A model generated the notes under the pieces. That model saw nothing but the letters and a program-made list of their open reading frames with translations. It had not been told where the DNA came from and searched no databases. Position numbers and translations under genes: made by a program. A stretch of 10,487 nt of DNA from an uncultured Chlorobiaceae bacterium (GTDB taxonomy: Bacteria > Bacteroidota > Chlorobiia > Chlorobiales > Chlorobiaceae), in contig CAILXE010000007.1 in assembly GCA_903838095.1 (NCBI GenBank), positions 1 to 10,487 on the forward strand. The letters run 5' to 3'. The stretch's first letter is position 1, and each line of letters opens with the position of its first letter. Below are positions 1 to 7,313 of this stretch, in pieces.

Positions 1-1460
1 AGCATCTTGATGGCAATCGCAAAGCATTTGATCTCGTGAGCAATGGAAAAAATGGAGCGCTCTCACTGCTTTTTCTTACTCGTGAAGGTAAAAAAATAGA
101 TACACGGGATCTCTATTTCAGCACAGTCTCACTTGATACCCTTCATACCGTCAAAGGAAAAGAGACTTATGCGTTGCGTTATCATCTCGGTGTGACGCCA
201 CAGCAGGCGGTTGACATCACCTGGCTTTTTGGAGGTGACAGTTATAGTGTTGGTTATGATGTCAAACTGACAGGGTTTGCCAGTGAGCTTGCAGGCAATG
301 AATACCAGTTGCAATGGGATGGCGGAGTAGCTTATTCAGAAAAAAACCGTCAGGATGAAGCCCAAAATACATGGGCAAGCGCTTTTCTTGGCGGCAGTCA
401 GGTAAAGATAGATGCAAGCAAGCCTAATGAGCCTTATCGGGAGGAGCAGTCAGGAGAGGCCAAGTGGGTTGCGGTTCGTAGCAAGTATTTTGTTGTTGCG
501 CTTATTCCACAGGGTCATACCGCAGGGATCTATCTTGATGGTAAAAGAGCGCCGGGTAATGATTTTGAAAATTATGTTGCCGCCCTGAAAATGGGAGTAG
601 CTGAAACAGGGACGGTCGTTAACGACAAGTTCAAAATCTATCTTGGACCTCTTGACTATAATACCGTCAAGGCACAGAATGTTGGTCTCGAAAAGGTTAT
701 GGATTTTGGGTGGGACTGGCTGACACGCCCTTTTGCCGAGTATATCATTCTGCCCGTTTTTACCTGGATGAATGGTTTTGTCAGCAATTATGGAATTATC
801 ATTATCATTTTTGCTTTTCTGATTAAACTGGTTACCTATCCTCTTTCAATGGCATCAACAAAGTCAATGAAAAAAATGTCGGCTCTTCAGCCAGTGCTGA
901 AGGAGCTGCAGGAGAAGTACAAGGATAATCCGGCCAAATTACAGAGTGAACTGGGACGGATTTACAAGGAAGCCGGAGTAAATCCTATTGGAGGCTGTTT
1001 GCCTGTGGTGCTGCAAATGCCCCTGCTGTTTGCCATGTTCTATGTATTCCGTTCATCTATTCAGCTTCGTCAGCACAGCTTTCTCTGGGCAAAGGATCTT
1101 TCAGTACCTGATTCGATCTTTGACTTTGGCTTTGCCATCCCCATGTATGGAAGTCACATTGCGGTTTTCCCGATTCTTATGGCGGTGACGGTTTATCTCC
1201 AGCAGAAAATCACTCCGACCACGCAAACGAATGATCAGGCGAAAGTGATGATGTATATGTTTCCCGCTATGATGCTTCTCTTTTTTAACAATATGCCGGC
1301 TGGTTTGGGTCTCTATTATCTGATGTTTAATATCTTCAGTGTGGCCCAGCAGTTTTACATCAATAAAACGACAACTGCGGCAGATATGCCGAATGTGAGT
1401 CTGGTCAGCCCCTCTTCTGGTTCGGCAAGGAAACAGAAAAAAGGGGGAGTCAAAAAGTAA
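1..1460 (+). CDS. yidC: Membrane protein insertase YidC (5' end cut off by window)
   Basis: YidC inserts and folds inner-membrane proteins, alone or with SecYEG. The frame is open from base 3, so the true start lies before the window. The GTG at 36 is only an internal valine, and roughly 100 N-terminal residues (first membrane segment) are probably missing. Numbering from that GTG, residues 1-215 are the periplasmic beta-sandwich domain. Residues about 232-445 are the conserved insertase core: a first core membrane helix (252-270), the charged amphipathic cytoplasmic loop (271-316), the [14 protein letters not shown] signature (316-329), and further helices around 365-388 and 403-440. The tail is basic and ends KQKKGGVKK, as often seen in YidC, where it can contact ribosomes. 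The groove position occupied by Arg366 in E. coli is Lys264 here, a substitution I recall as common in Bacteroidota/Chlorobiota. The next gene starts 7 bases downstream, so the two are likely cotranscribed. Confidence 0.97.
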   Translation, partial: HLDGNRKAFDLVSNGKNGALSLLFLTREGKKIDTRDLYFSTVSLDTLHTVKGKETYALRYHLGVTPQQAVDITWLFGGDSYSVGYDVKLTGFASELAGNEYQLQWDGGVAYSEKNRQDEAQNTWASAFLGGSQVKIDASKPNEPYREEQSGEAKWVAVRSKYFVVALIPQGHTAGIYLDGKRAPGNDFENYVAALKMGVAETGTVVNDKFKIYLGPLDYNTVKAQNVGLEKVMDFGWDWLTRPFAEYIILPVFTWMNGFVSNYGIIIIIFAFLIKLVTYPLSMASTKSMKKMSALQPVLKELQEKYKDNPAKLQSELGRIYKEAGVNPIGGCLPVVLQMPLLFAMFYVFRSSIQLRQHSFLWAKDLSVPDSIFDFGFAIPMYGSHIAVFPILMAVTVYLQQKITPTTQTNDQAKVMMYMFPAMMLLFFNNMPAGLGLYYLMFNIFSVAQQFYINKTTTAADMPNVSLVSPSSGSARKQKKGGVKK

Positions 1461-1467
1461 GACAAGC

Positions 1468-2067
1468 ATGATAACGCCTATTGAGCAGGCTGATGTATGG
1501 CTGTTCAGGTTGCTGAACCTTCGGTTGGTTCACCCTGCAGCAGATGATCTTATGATCTATCTCACACAGATCAGCCTCTCCTGGCCTATCATTTTTCTTG
1601 CAGTTGTTTTTATTTTTTTGAGGCGTGGAAAATCAGCTTTTCTGATTATATCCGTTGCTCTTCTGGCGATAGGTATGGCTGATGTTGTGGCATCGGGTTT
1701 ACTCAAGCCACTTGTTCAGCGTATCAGGCCCTGCTTTGCCCTCGAACACGTTCGATTGCTTGTTAATCAGCCGCACAGCTATTCCTTTGCCTCATCCCAT
1801 GCAGCAAATTCAGCGGCAGTTGCCACTGTTATCTGGATTTTCTTTCACCGGGCGCGGCTGGTTGAAAAATTGTTTACCTGTATTATGATGATGGATGCGT
1901 TGGCGATTTCCTGGTCGCGGGTCTATGTTGGTGTTCACTATCCAGGAGATGTTCTTGCAGGGATGCTGATTGGAATCTGCAGTGCCTTACTGGTCTATCT
2001 GCTGTTAACCTGGGTTATGAAAAATATCATGCATACTCGCCCGAGTTTTTGTGCATTAGAGGATTGA
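1468..2067 (+). CDS. PAP2-family membrane phosphatase
   Basis: This is a 199-residue integral membrane protein with about five or six hydrophobic helices and the complete three-part PAP2 acid phosphatase signature. Motif 1 is K80-x6-R87-P88. Motif 2 is S109-S110-H111, a variant of PSGH. Motif 3 is S150-R151-x5-H157-x3-D161. His111 and His157 are the expected nucleophile and acid/base pair, with Asp161 supporting. Family members remove phosphate from lipid phosphates or pyrophosphates at the outer face of the inner membrane. The small size fits a BcrC-like undecaprenyl pyrophosphate phosphatase, but phosphatidate, phosphatidylglycerophosphate or lipid A phosphatase activity cannot be excluded. 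The ATG lies 7 bases after the yidC stop. A purine-rich GGGGGAG at 1443-1449 is too far upstream to be an ideal ribosome site, so translational coupling to yidC is plausible. Confidence 0.9.
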   Translation: MITPIEQADVWLFRLLNLRLVHPAADDLMIYLTQISLSWPIIFLAVVFIFLRRGKSAFLIISVALLAIGMADVVASGLLKPLVQRIRPCFALEHVRLLVNQPHSYSFASSHAANSAAVATVIWIFFHRARLVEKLFTCIMMMDALAISWSRVYVGVHYPGDVLAGMLIGICSALLVYLLLTWVMKNIMHTRPSFCALED

Positions 2068-2069
2068 GC

Positions 2070-2132
2070 ATGAAGAGGGCGCCAGTTTTCAATACATTTT
2101 TATCTGTTTTATATGGAAGGGGAGATTTTTAG
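2070..2132 (+). other. Possible 20-codon leader ORF overlapping the rlmD start
   Basis: An ATG 2 bases after the PAP2 phosphatase stop opens a 20-codon frame (begins MKRAPVF) that ends at a TAG 17 bases inside rlmD, in a different frame. The arrangement could let ribosomes leaving the phosphatase gene stay on the message and reinitiate at the rlmD ATG, which has no visible Shine-Dalgarno sequence. Nothing in the peptide resembles a known protein, and a frame this short can arise by chance. Confidence 0.15.
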
Positions 2133-3552
2133 AAAAGGAGAGGAGATCACGCTGCTGGTGACTGATCTTGCGGAAAAAGATCAGTGCTTCGGGCGACTTG
2201 ATAATGGTATGGCGGTTATGGTCAGTGGTATGCTGGCCGTTGGTGATCGTGTTCGGGGAAGGATCAAAAAAGTTCGTCAGCGTTATATTGAAGCCATAAC
2301 TGTTGAACTTCTTGAGCCATCACCAGACAGAACTACTCCCTTATGCACATATTTTGGTGTATGCGGCGGCTGCAAGCTTATGCACATTACTTATGGTGCG
2401 CAGTTGCTCTACAAGCAGAAAAAAGTCAGGGACGCTCTTGAGCATCTTGGCAATTTTATTGATCCGCCGGTCTCCCCGGTTCATGGCTCACTGAGCCCAT
2501 TTTATTATCGCAACAAGATAGAGTTCTCATTTTCGAATATGCGCTATCTTTTGCATGAAGAGCTTTCGCTTGAGCAGCTCTCCCGGCCGAAAGAGTTTGC
2601 GCTTGGATTTCATACTCCCGGTAACTTTGAAAAGGTGATTGATATCGATTACTGCTTCCTTGCCAAGGAGGAGATGAACCGGGCACTGGAGTTGACGCGT
2701 ACATTTGCACTTGAACATGCTCTTGTGCCTTATGCAGCAAAGGCGCATACCGGTTTTTTGCGGAATCTTGTTGTTCGTTGCAGTGAAAGCTATCAGGAGA
2801 TTATGATCAACCTCGTTACATCGTGGCATGATGAGGAGCTTATGCAGCGGTACCGGATGTACCTTGAAGCGGGTATGGCCGGCAAAAAGATCACGGTGGT
2901 TAATAATGTAACGCAACGGCACAATAATGTTGCCACAGGAGAGGAAGAGTTTATCCTTTGCGGAACGGGATATATTACCGAGCGTCTCGGTGGTCTTGAT
3001 TTCAGAATATCAGCCAACTCTTTTTTTCAGACCAACTCTTCGCAGGCGGAGGTTCTCTATCAAACTATTCTGGACGTAGCAGGGCTCCATCCGGATGATA
3101 CCGTCTATGATCTCTACTGCGGAACCGGCACCATTACCCTCTATCTCGCCAGGCACTGCCACCGGGTCGTCGGACTTGAGGTAGTTGAAAGCTCTATTCA
3201 TGACGCGCGGAGCAATGCTGAGCTGAACGGTGTTTCAAATGTCTTGTTTTGCCAGGTGGATCTTAAGGATTTTCACGCCATTCTCGACACGCTCAGTGAC
3301 TATGATACTCCTCAGGTGATCATCACCGATCCGCCTCGCGCAGGCATGCACCCGAAGGCACTTACAACCATGCTCCGGCTGAGGCCAAAAAGAATTGTCT
3401 ATGTCAGTTGTAACCCGGCGAGTCTTGCCCGGGACGGCAAAGAGATCGCTCTTCATGGCTATCGGCTCTTGTCAGTACAGCCTGTTGACATGTTTCCCCA
3501 AACCAGTCATATCGAGAGTGTTGCCTGTTTTGAGCGATGCTCTGCCTGCTGA
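2113..3552 (+). CDS. rlmD: 23S rRNA (uracil-5)-methyltransferase, RlmD/RumA family
   Basis: This SAM-dependent enzyme methylates C5 of a uridine in 23S rRNA (U1939 in the E. coli RlmD family). At 479 residues it is a little longer than E. coli RlmD (433). Residues 10-68 form the N-terminal TRAM RNA-binding domain. Four cysteines fit the [4Fe-4S] cluster: C78, C84 and C87 (C-x5-C-x2-C) and C181. The methyltransferase fold has motif I DLYCGTGT (333-340), a DPPRAG motif (406-411), the catalytic nucleophile C433 in VSCNP and the general base E468 in SHIES. All key residues are present. The ATG at 2113 keeps the first TRAM strand (ITLLVTDL), and an in-frame stop at 2071 leaves no earlier ATG. No clear Shine-Dalgarno sequence precedes it. 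RlmC or RlmCD site specificity cannot be excluded from sequence alone, but the four-Cys layout and the general match to RlmD favour this call. Confidence 0.93.
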   Translation: MEGEIFRKGEEITLLVTDLAEKDQCFGRLDNGMAVMVSGMLAVGDRVRGRIKKVRQRYIEAITVELLEPSPDRTTPLCTYFGVCGGCKLMHITYGAQLLYKQKKVRDALEHLGNFIDPPVSPVHGSLSPFYYRNKIEFSFSNMRYLLHEELSLEQLSRPKEFALGFHTPGNFEKVIDIDYCFLAKEEMNRALELTRTFALEHALVPYAAKAHTGFLRNLVVRCSESYQEIMINLVTSWHDEELMQRYRMYLEAGMAGKKITVVNNVTQRHNNVATGEEEFILCGTGYITERLGGLDFRISANSFFQTNSSQAEVLYQTILDVAGLHPDDTVYDLYCGTGTITLYLARHCHRVVGLEVVESSIHDARSNAELNGVSNVLFCQVDLKDFHAILDTLSDYDTPQVIITDPPRAGMHPKALTTMLRLRPKRIVYVSCNPASLARDGKEIALHGYRLLSVQPVDMFPQTSHIESVACFERCSAC

Positions 3553-3557
3553 AGTGC

Positions 3558-4373
3558 CTATGTTTTACCGCTGGCTTTAAGGAGTTTTTGACGTTCTTCT
3601 TTGGTCAGTGAGTCATAGCCTTTCGCCGAAATTTTGTCGAGTATCTCATTAATTTCCGACTCAGAAACTGTTGATTGAACTTTTTTCTGCTGATGGAGTC
3701 GGGGCCCGCCTCTTTTTTTGGCCAAAGAAACAAGTTTGTCGAACAGTTCTGAAAAAGACCATTCGGCTCGTTTAATGGAAATAAAGATAAAGCCGATCAG
3801 CATTCCTCCGAGATGTGCAAAATGGGCGATGTTGCTTCCGCTTCCCATCGAGCGGCTGCCAAAACCGGAGAAAAACTCAATAAGCGCGTAACCAGCAATA
3901 AAATACTTGGCCTTGACGGGAAAGAGAAAATAAAGAAAAATATAGCGGTCAGGGAACATCATGCCAAATGCAAGCAGAACGCCATAAATAGCCCCGGAAG
4001 CCCCGACCGTCGGATAGGGGTCACCGATTGTGGCAACAAGATTGATAATTGCGGCGCCGATTCCGCAGACAAAATAGTAAGTATTGAATTGCCGGGTACC
4101 CCAGTAATTTTCAATTTCAGCACCGAACATCCAGAGGGCAAACATATTGAAAAAAAGATGTGTACCCCCGCCGTGCAGAAACATGTAAGTCACCGGCTGC
4201 CAGATTCTGAAGTTTCCGGAGCCGAGAGGCCAAAGAGCACCCAGATCAGTAATAGCCTCCCCGAAAGGAGTGAACCGCAAGAGAAAAACGGCAACATTAA
4301 CCAGAATAATGGTCTTGATAGCCGGGGGCATAACCTGGAAACCCCCGGGGCTGTATGGCTGTGAATAGTTCAT
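3558..4373 (-). CDS. Rhomboid family intramembrane serine protease
   Basis: A 271-residue rhomboid that cleaves membrane protein segments within the lipid bilayer. The six-helix core spans residues about 20-200. The catalytic serine is S126 in GASG and its partner is H187 in AHLGGM. H72 and N76 in the HGGGTHLFFN segment match the oxyanion and structural His/Asn of helix 2 in GlpG, and a WQPVTYMFLH motif (58-67) precedes it. After the core comes a basic linker (about 215-235) and a conserved-looking acidic tail (237-266, with LDKISAKGYDSLTKEERQKL). That tail resembles the short C-terminal domain of many Bacteroidota/Chlorobiota rhomboids (DUF6576, from memory). The ATG lies 19 bases after the pgk stop, so it is likely the second gene of a pgk operon. 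No substrate can be named. The stop lies 5 bases from the convergent rlmD stop. Confidence 0.94.
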   Translation of the reverse strand: MNYSQPYSPGGFQVMPPAIKTIILVNVAVFLLRFTPFGEAITDLGALWPLGSGNFRIWQPVTYMFLHGGGTHLFFNMFALWMFGAEIENYWGTRQFNTYYFVCGIGAAIINLVATIGDPYPTVGASGAIYGVLLAFGMMFPDRYIFLYFLFPVKAKYFIAGYALIEFFSGFGSRSMGSGSNIAHFAHLGGMLIGFIFISIKRAEWSFSELFDKLVSLAKKRGGPRLHQQKKVQSTVSESEINEILDKISAKGYDSLTKEERQKLLKASGKT

Positions 4374-4392
4374 TACTTGGAAACACTAATCA

Positions 4393-5586
4393 TTAATCGT
4401 TCAGAGCGGCTATTCCGGGAAGTTCCTTGCCCTCAAGAAATTCAAGACTTGCGCCTCCACCGGTGGAAATATGGGTGATCTCTTTTGCAAGACCTGCTTT
4501 TGCAATAGCCGCAGCAGAGTCTCCGCCGCCCACAATAGTTGTTGCTCCAAGAGCTGTCGCCTCAGCCAGTGCATGAGCAACTGCCATTGTGCCCGCTGCA
4601 AAATTGTCAATCTCAAAAACTCCCATAGGGCCATTCCAGAGCACTGTTCGTGCAGAAAGAATCTCGTTGCGGTAAATCTCAGCAGTGTCAGGGCCAATAT
4701 CAACACCGATCATTTTTTCAGGAATGTTGGAAATCTTTTCGGCATAAAAGTCGGCATTTCCGGAAATTTCTGAAGCAAGAATAACATCTGAAGGCAACAG
4801 TAATTTGATTCCCTTGCTTTTTGCCTGTTCAAGAATGGTCAGGGCAAGGTCGATTTTGCTCTCTTCCACAAGGGAGTTACCCACCTCGAAACCCTGTGCC
4901 TTGAAGAAGGTGAAGACCATCGCTCCGCCGATCAGTACGGTATCAACCTTTTGGAAAAGGTTTTCCAGAACATCAATTTTCCCTGATATTTTTGATCCAC
5001 CCAGAATCGCGACAAATGGGCGCTCAGGCTCCTGAAGTGCTTTTCCAAGATAGAGAAGCTCCCTTTCAATCAGATAACCGGCAACGGCCGTCTGGACATA
5101 GTGCGTAATGCCTTCTGTTGAGGCATGAGCCCTGTGGGCGGTTCCGAAAGCGTCATTGACGTACACTTCGCCAAGGGAGGCAAGCTCTCTCGAAAAATTT
5201 GGATCATTTGCCTCTTCCTCAGGGTGAAATCTCAGATTTTCAAGAAGTATCACCTCTCCGTCCTGAAGCGCAAGCACTTGCTGCATAACCGTAGTGCCGA
5301 TACAATCTTTTGCCATGGTTACCGGGCACTCAATCAGTTCAGAAAGTCTTGCTGCCACCGGCGCAAGTGAATAATCGATATTGACTTTTCCTTTTGGTCT
5401 GCCAAGATGTGACATCAGGATAAGCCTTCCACCGTTTTCTAAAACTTTTTTGATAGAAGGAAGGGATTCAACAATTCTTTTGTCGTCGGTAATGATTTTG
5501 TTTTCGTCAAGTGGGACATTGAAATCAACTCTCATTAACACCCTCTTGCCCTGGATGGAGATGTCAGACAAGGTCTTTTTTTGCAT
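4393..5586 (-). CDS. pgk: Phosphoglycerate kinase
   Basis: Phosphoglycerate kinase interconverts 1,3-bisphosphoglycerate plus ADP and 3-phosphoglycerate plus ATP in the cytoplasm. In an autotrophic green sulfur bacterium it mainly serves gluconeogenesis from reverse-TCA carbon. At 397 residues it is full length for the bacterial family. Visible motifs are RVDFNVPLD (19-27), HLGRPKG (60-66), [10 protein letters not shown] (116-125), HRAHASTEG (151-159), GGSKISGK (196-203), [11 protein letters not shown] (315-325), GGGDSAA (353-359) and the C-terminal [18 protein letters not shown]. The substrate Arg positions (R39, R63, R118, R152) and nucleotide-site residues are all in place. The ATG matches the usual N-terminus of the family ([20 protein letters not shown]). 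The sequence is strongly Chlorobium-like. A rhomboid follows after 19 bases. The 109-base upstream gap suggests pgk has its own promoter. Confidence 0.98.
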   Translation of the reverse strand: MQKKTLSDISIQGKRVLMRVDFNVPLDENKIITDDKRIVESLPSIKKVLENGGRLILMSHLGRPKGKVNIDYSLAPVAARLSELIECPVTMAKDCIGTTVMQQVLALQDGEVILLENLRFHPEEEANDPNFSRELASLGEVYVNDAFGTAHRAHASTEGITHYVQTAVAGYLIERELLYLGKALQEPERPFVAILGGSKISGKIDVLENLFQKVDTVLIGGAMVFTFFKAQGFEVGNSLVEESKIDLALTILEQAKSKGIKLLLPSDVILASEISGNADFYAEKISNIPEKMIGVDIGPDTAEIYRNEILSARTVLWNGPMGVFEIDNFAAGTMAVAHALAEATALGATTIVGGGDSAAAIAKAGLAKEITHISTGGGASLEFLEGKELPGIAALND

Positions 5587-5695
5587 TGCTTATGAATGGT
5601 TGGTTAAAAAAATGATCAATTGTTATTAATGTATGCAATCTTCAATATAATCAATCTACGGAAGAGAGAGGGATGCTATCCGCCCTGTATTGTGA
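5587..5695 (-). promoter_or_regulatory. Intergenic leader of pgk (candidate promoter region)
   Basis: This is a 109-base AT-rich gap between the mltG stop and the pgk ATG, and the only sizeable gap in the minus-strand block. On the minus strand it holds a TATATT hexamer (plus-strand 5645-5650) and a TAATAA further down, either of which could be a -10 element. No convincing -35 partner is visible. No strong hairpin followed by a T run is present, so mltG has no evident intrinsic terminator here and readthrough into pgk is possible. No Shine-Dalgarno sequence was seen before the pgk ATG. Confidence 0.3.
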
Positions 5696-6709
5696 TCATT
5701 TTGACGCGTTGCGCAGGGCGCTTTTGTACTTTTTGATGTTTGCCTGATGATCACTCAATGATTCGGCGAAGAAATGTCCTCCATTTCCGGTTGCAACAAA
5801 ATAAAGAAAACCGGAAGAGGCAGGGTTCAGCACTGCAAGAATTGAAGCTGTGCCGGGGTTGCAGATAGGTCCTGGCGGAAGTCCATTATGGCGATAGGTA
5901 TTATATGGCGAATCATTTAAAAGGTCTTTATAATAAAGTCGTCGGGCAGTTCCGCCAAGGGCATACTGTACCGTTGGATCTGCCTGCAGGCGCATGTTTT
6001 TCTTCAGTCGGTTGAGGTAAACACTTGCGACAAGCGATTTCTCCGAGTCAAGCGGTGTTTCGGATTCCACAATTGAGGCCAGCGTCAGCAATCCGGTTTC
6101 ACTCAGGCCTTGTTGAGCCGCGACTTTCTGCCATCGTTCGTTATAAAAATGCCGAAATCGGCCAATAAGAAATCGTGCGGCCTCTTCAGGCGTACTTGAC
6201 CAGACAAAATTATAAGTGCCGGGCAGGAGATAGCCTTCTGCATTGTCAGCATCAATACCTTGTGCTGACAATAATTTTCTGTCAGATACTGCTGCCATGA
6301 AGCCTGTTGAATCCATATCAAGATTTCGTGAAAGGATGGAGGCAACCTTTCTGCTATTAATCCCTTCAGGGAGCGTGATGCGGACTTCATCCTGCGGGCA
6401 GAAATGCAGAAAGAAGAGAAGCCCGAAATTCGACATTCCCGGCGGAATGACATACCGCCCCGGTTTGATATTGTGAAGTTTTGGAACAATGCTTGCGGTC
6501 AGCAGAGTTGGCCAGGTACTGGTAATTGTTTCATTTCGGTGCAATTCATCCAGTACTGCACTGAATTTCATGCCCCGATGAACCGTAAGACGGGTTGTTC
6601 TGGAGGTTGTATTGAGGCCGGGTATAAAAAGAAAAAGTGACACAACGGTCAGTCCAAGAGCAGTGACAACCAGCAAAAGGTTCTTCAGAAAAGATCTTTT
6701 ATTTCCCAT
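5696..6709 (-). CDS. mltG: Endolytic murein transglycosylase MltG (YceG family)
   Basis: MltG is an inner-membrane lytic transglycosylase that cuts nascent glycan strands and is thought to set their length by ending polymerisation. The protein has 337 residues, close to E. coli MltG. It has a short cytoplasmic N-terminus, one membrane helix (about 10-30), a LysM-like segment (about 40-90), and the catalytic YceG domain. Catalytic Glu215 lies in ASIVESET, matching ASIVEKET around Glu218 of E. coli. Other family motifs are EGYLLPGTYNF (158-168), MRLQADPTVQYALG (239-252), YNTYRHNGLPPGPICNPG (269-286) and LYFVATGNGGHFF (302-314). It starts 12 bases after the chorismate mutase stop, so the pair is probably cotranscribed. 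Older databases called this family aminodeoxychorismate lyase because of its neighbour pabC in E. coli, and the chorismate gene next door here could revive that error. Confidence 0.95.
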   Translation of the reverse strand: MGNKRSFLKNLLLVVTALGLTVVSLFLFIPGLNTTSRTTRLTVHRGMKFSAVLDELHRNETITSTWPTLLTASIVPKLHNIKPGRYVIPPGMSNFGLLFFLHFCPQDEVRITLPEGINSRKVASILSRNLDMDSTGFMAAVSDRKLLSAQGIDADNAEGYLLPGTYNFVWSSTPEEAARFLIGRFRHFYNERWQKVAAQQGLSETGLLTLASIVESETPLDSEKSLVASVYLNRLKKNMRLQADPTVQYALGGTARRLYYKDLLNDSPYNTYRHNGLPPGPICNPGTASILAVLNPASSGFLYFVATGNGGHFFAESLSDHQANIKKYKSALRNASK

Positions 6710-6721
6710 GGAAAAGTATCT

Positions 6722-7054
6722 CTATAAACTGGAAGGGATATCTGGCTGACTGCTTTTCCACTCATGCTGAAAGAGGCGGGTTTCTTCAATGATAGAGCGG
6801 TAAATTTTTTCAAGAGCTCTGGATTTCAGATGAGTATCGGCATGAATCAGCACATTGTTCAGTACCTCTTTTTCCCGCTCAGGCTGAAGGACTTGCTCTC
6901 CGATACTTGATTTCAGAGAGCTGATATTCTGGGCGCAGGCCAATCTTTCACAAAGCAGTGTCGATAACTGCTGGTCAAGAGCATCTATTTTTTTTCTCCA
7001 ATCGTCAAGTTCCTGCCATTGAGCTGAGTTTTTAACGGAGCTGTCGGATATCAT
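6722..7054 (-). CDS. Monofunctional AroQ-type chorismate mutase
   Basis: This 110-residue all-helical protein should convert chorismate to prephenate, the first committed step to phenylalanine and tyrosine. It aligns without gaps to the E. coli PheA mutase domain through the first two helices. Active-site residues correspond as R11 to R20, R28 to R37, K39 to K48, R51 to R60, E52 to E61 and Q88 to Q96. Only D48 differs, being Gln57 here in the sequence LQPEREKEVL. The lack of fused prephenate dehydratase, dehydrogenase or DAHP synthase marks it as a stand-alone enzyme, likely working as a domain-swapped dimer. It is the first gene of the minus-strand block, with mltG 12 bases downstream and the divergent intergenic region upstream. 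Activity is likely but inferred from residue correspondence. Confidence 0.9.
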   Translation of the reverse strand: MISDSSVKNSAQWQELDDWRKKIDALDQQLSTLLCERLACAQNISSLKSSIGEQVLQPEREKEVLNNVLIHADTHLKSRALEKIYRSIIEETRLFQHEWKSSQPDIPSSL

Positions 7055-7313
7055 GATGACGATAGTTAAGAGGTTAAGTGTACAGTAACCAATATAAATT
7101 TATTTAAAATAGTGTTTCTTGCCCTTTTTTGGAACAAGACCAGAGGTTTGTACAAGAATGATATGCAAAACACTGTCGGCTAAACAGCAATCAATGCCCA
7201 TTCCAAGAGAATTAATGGAAAATAATTGGGCAATTGATTTTTTTTTTTGGTAAATTTAAAAAAATATTATGTAAAAAAGCTCAAGTCTTCCATCAATGAA
7301 AAAATGATTACTA
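7055..7313. promoter_or_regulatory. AT-rich divergent intergenic region between chorismate mutase and tpsB
   Basis: This 259-base stretch has no gene and must hold the outward promoters for the minus-strand block and the two-partner secretion cassette. On the minus side a TATATT (plus-strand 7091-7096) sits about 40 bases from the chorismate mutase ATG and could be a -10 element. On the plus side there is an 11-base T run (7238-7248), an A7 run (7258-7264) and a TATTAT hexamer. Two copies of the palindrome TGTACA lie at 7079-7084 and 7149-7154, the second inside the 8-base palindrome TTGTACAA (7148-7155). A short inverted repeat, AATTG-GG-CAATT, spans 7224-7235. The region is visibly more AT-rich than its flanking genes. 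Confidence 0.5.
7242..7270 (+). promoter_or_regulatory. Candidate tpsB promoter overlapping a poly-T tract
   Basis: TATTAT at 7265-7270 resembles a -10 box. Seventeen bases upstream, the -35 position (7242-7247) falls inside the T11 run, giving TTTTTT, a poor match to TTGACA. An alternative pairing is TTGGTA (7247-7252) with TATGTA (7268-7273) at 15-base spacing. Either way the T tract lies in or beside the -35/spacer region, so its length could affect promoter strength. This is a by-eye guess and AT-rich DNA gives many false matches. Confidence 0.3.

Noticed and set aside
36..38. GTG at 36 as the true yidC start
   Set aside because: The frame stays open to the window edge, and starting here would remove the N-terminal membrane helix and part of the periplasmic domain.
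1101..1469. 122-codon minus-strand frame opposite the end of yidC
   Set aside because: The translation is His/Arg-rich, as expected from the reverse of a membrane-protein gene, with no recognisable motif. yidC on the other strand is certain.
3813..4364. 183-codon open frame on the plus strand opposite the rhomboid gene
   Set aside because: It lies entirely antisense to a clear rhomboid with intact catalytic residues, and its translation shows no domain, signal or membrane pattern.
5581..5639. TTGCAT and ATGCAA at the two ends of the pgk leader, which could pair and mask the pgk start codon
   Set aside because: It is only a six-base stem with a loop of about 47 AT-rich bases. The stability is poor and there is no supporting structure such as a riboswitch core.
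5696..6709. Annotation of the mltG product as aminodeoxychorismate lyase
   Set aside because: The sequence has the MltG catalytic Glu motif (ASIVESET), a membrane anchor and no PLP-lyase features. The lyase name is a historical error.
7224..7248. Inverted repeat AATTG-GG-CAATT followed by a T run, resembling an intrinsic terminator
   Set aside because: The stem is five mostly A-T pairs with a two-base loop, too weak and too tight. No plus-strand gene lies upstream to be terminated, because the neighbour is transcribed the other way.
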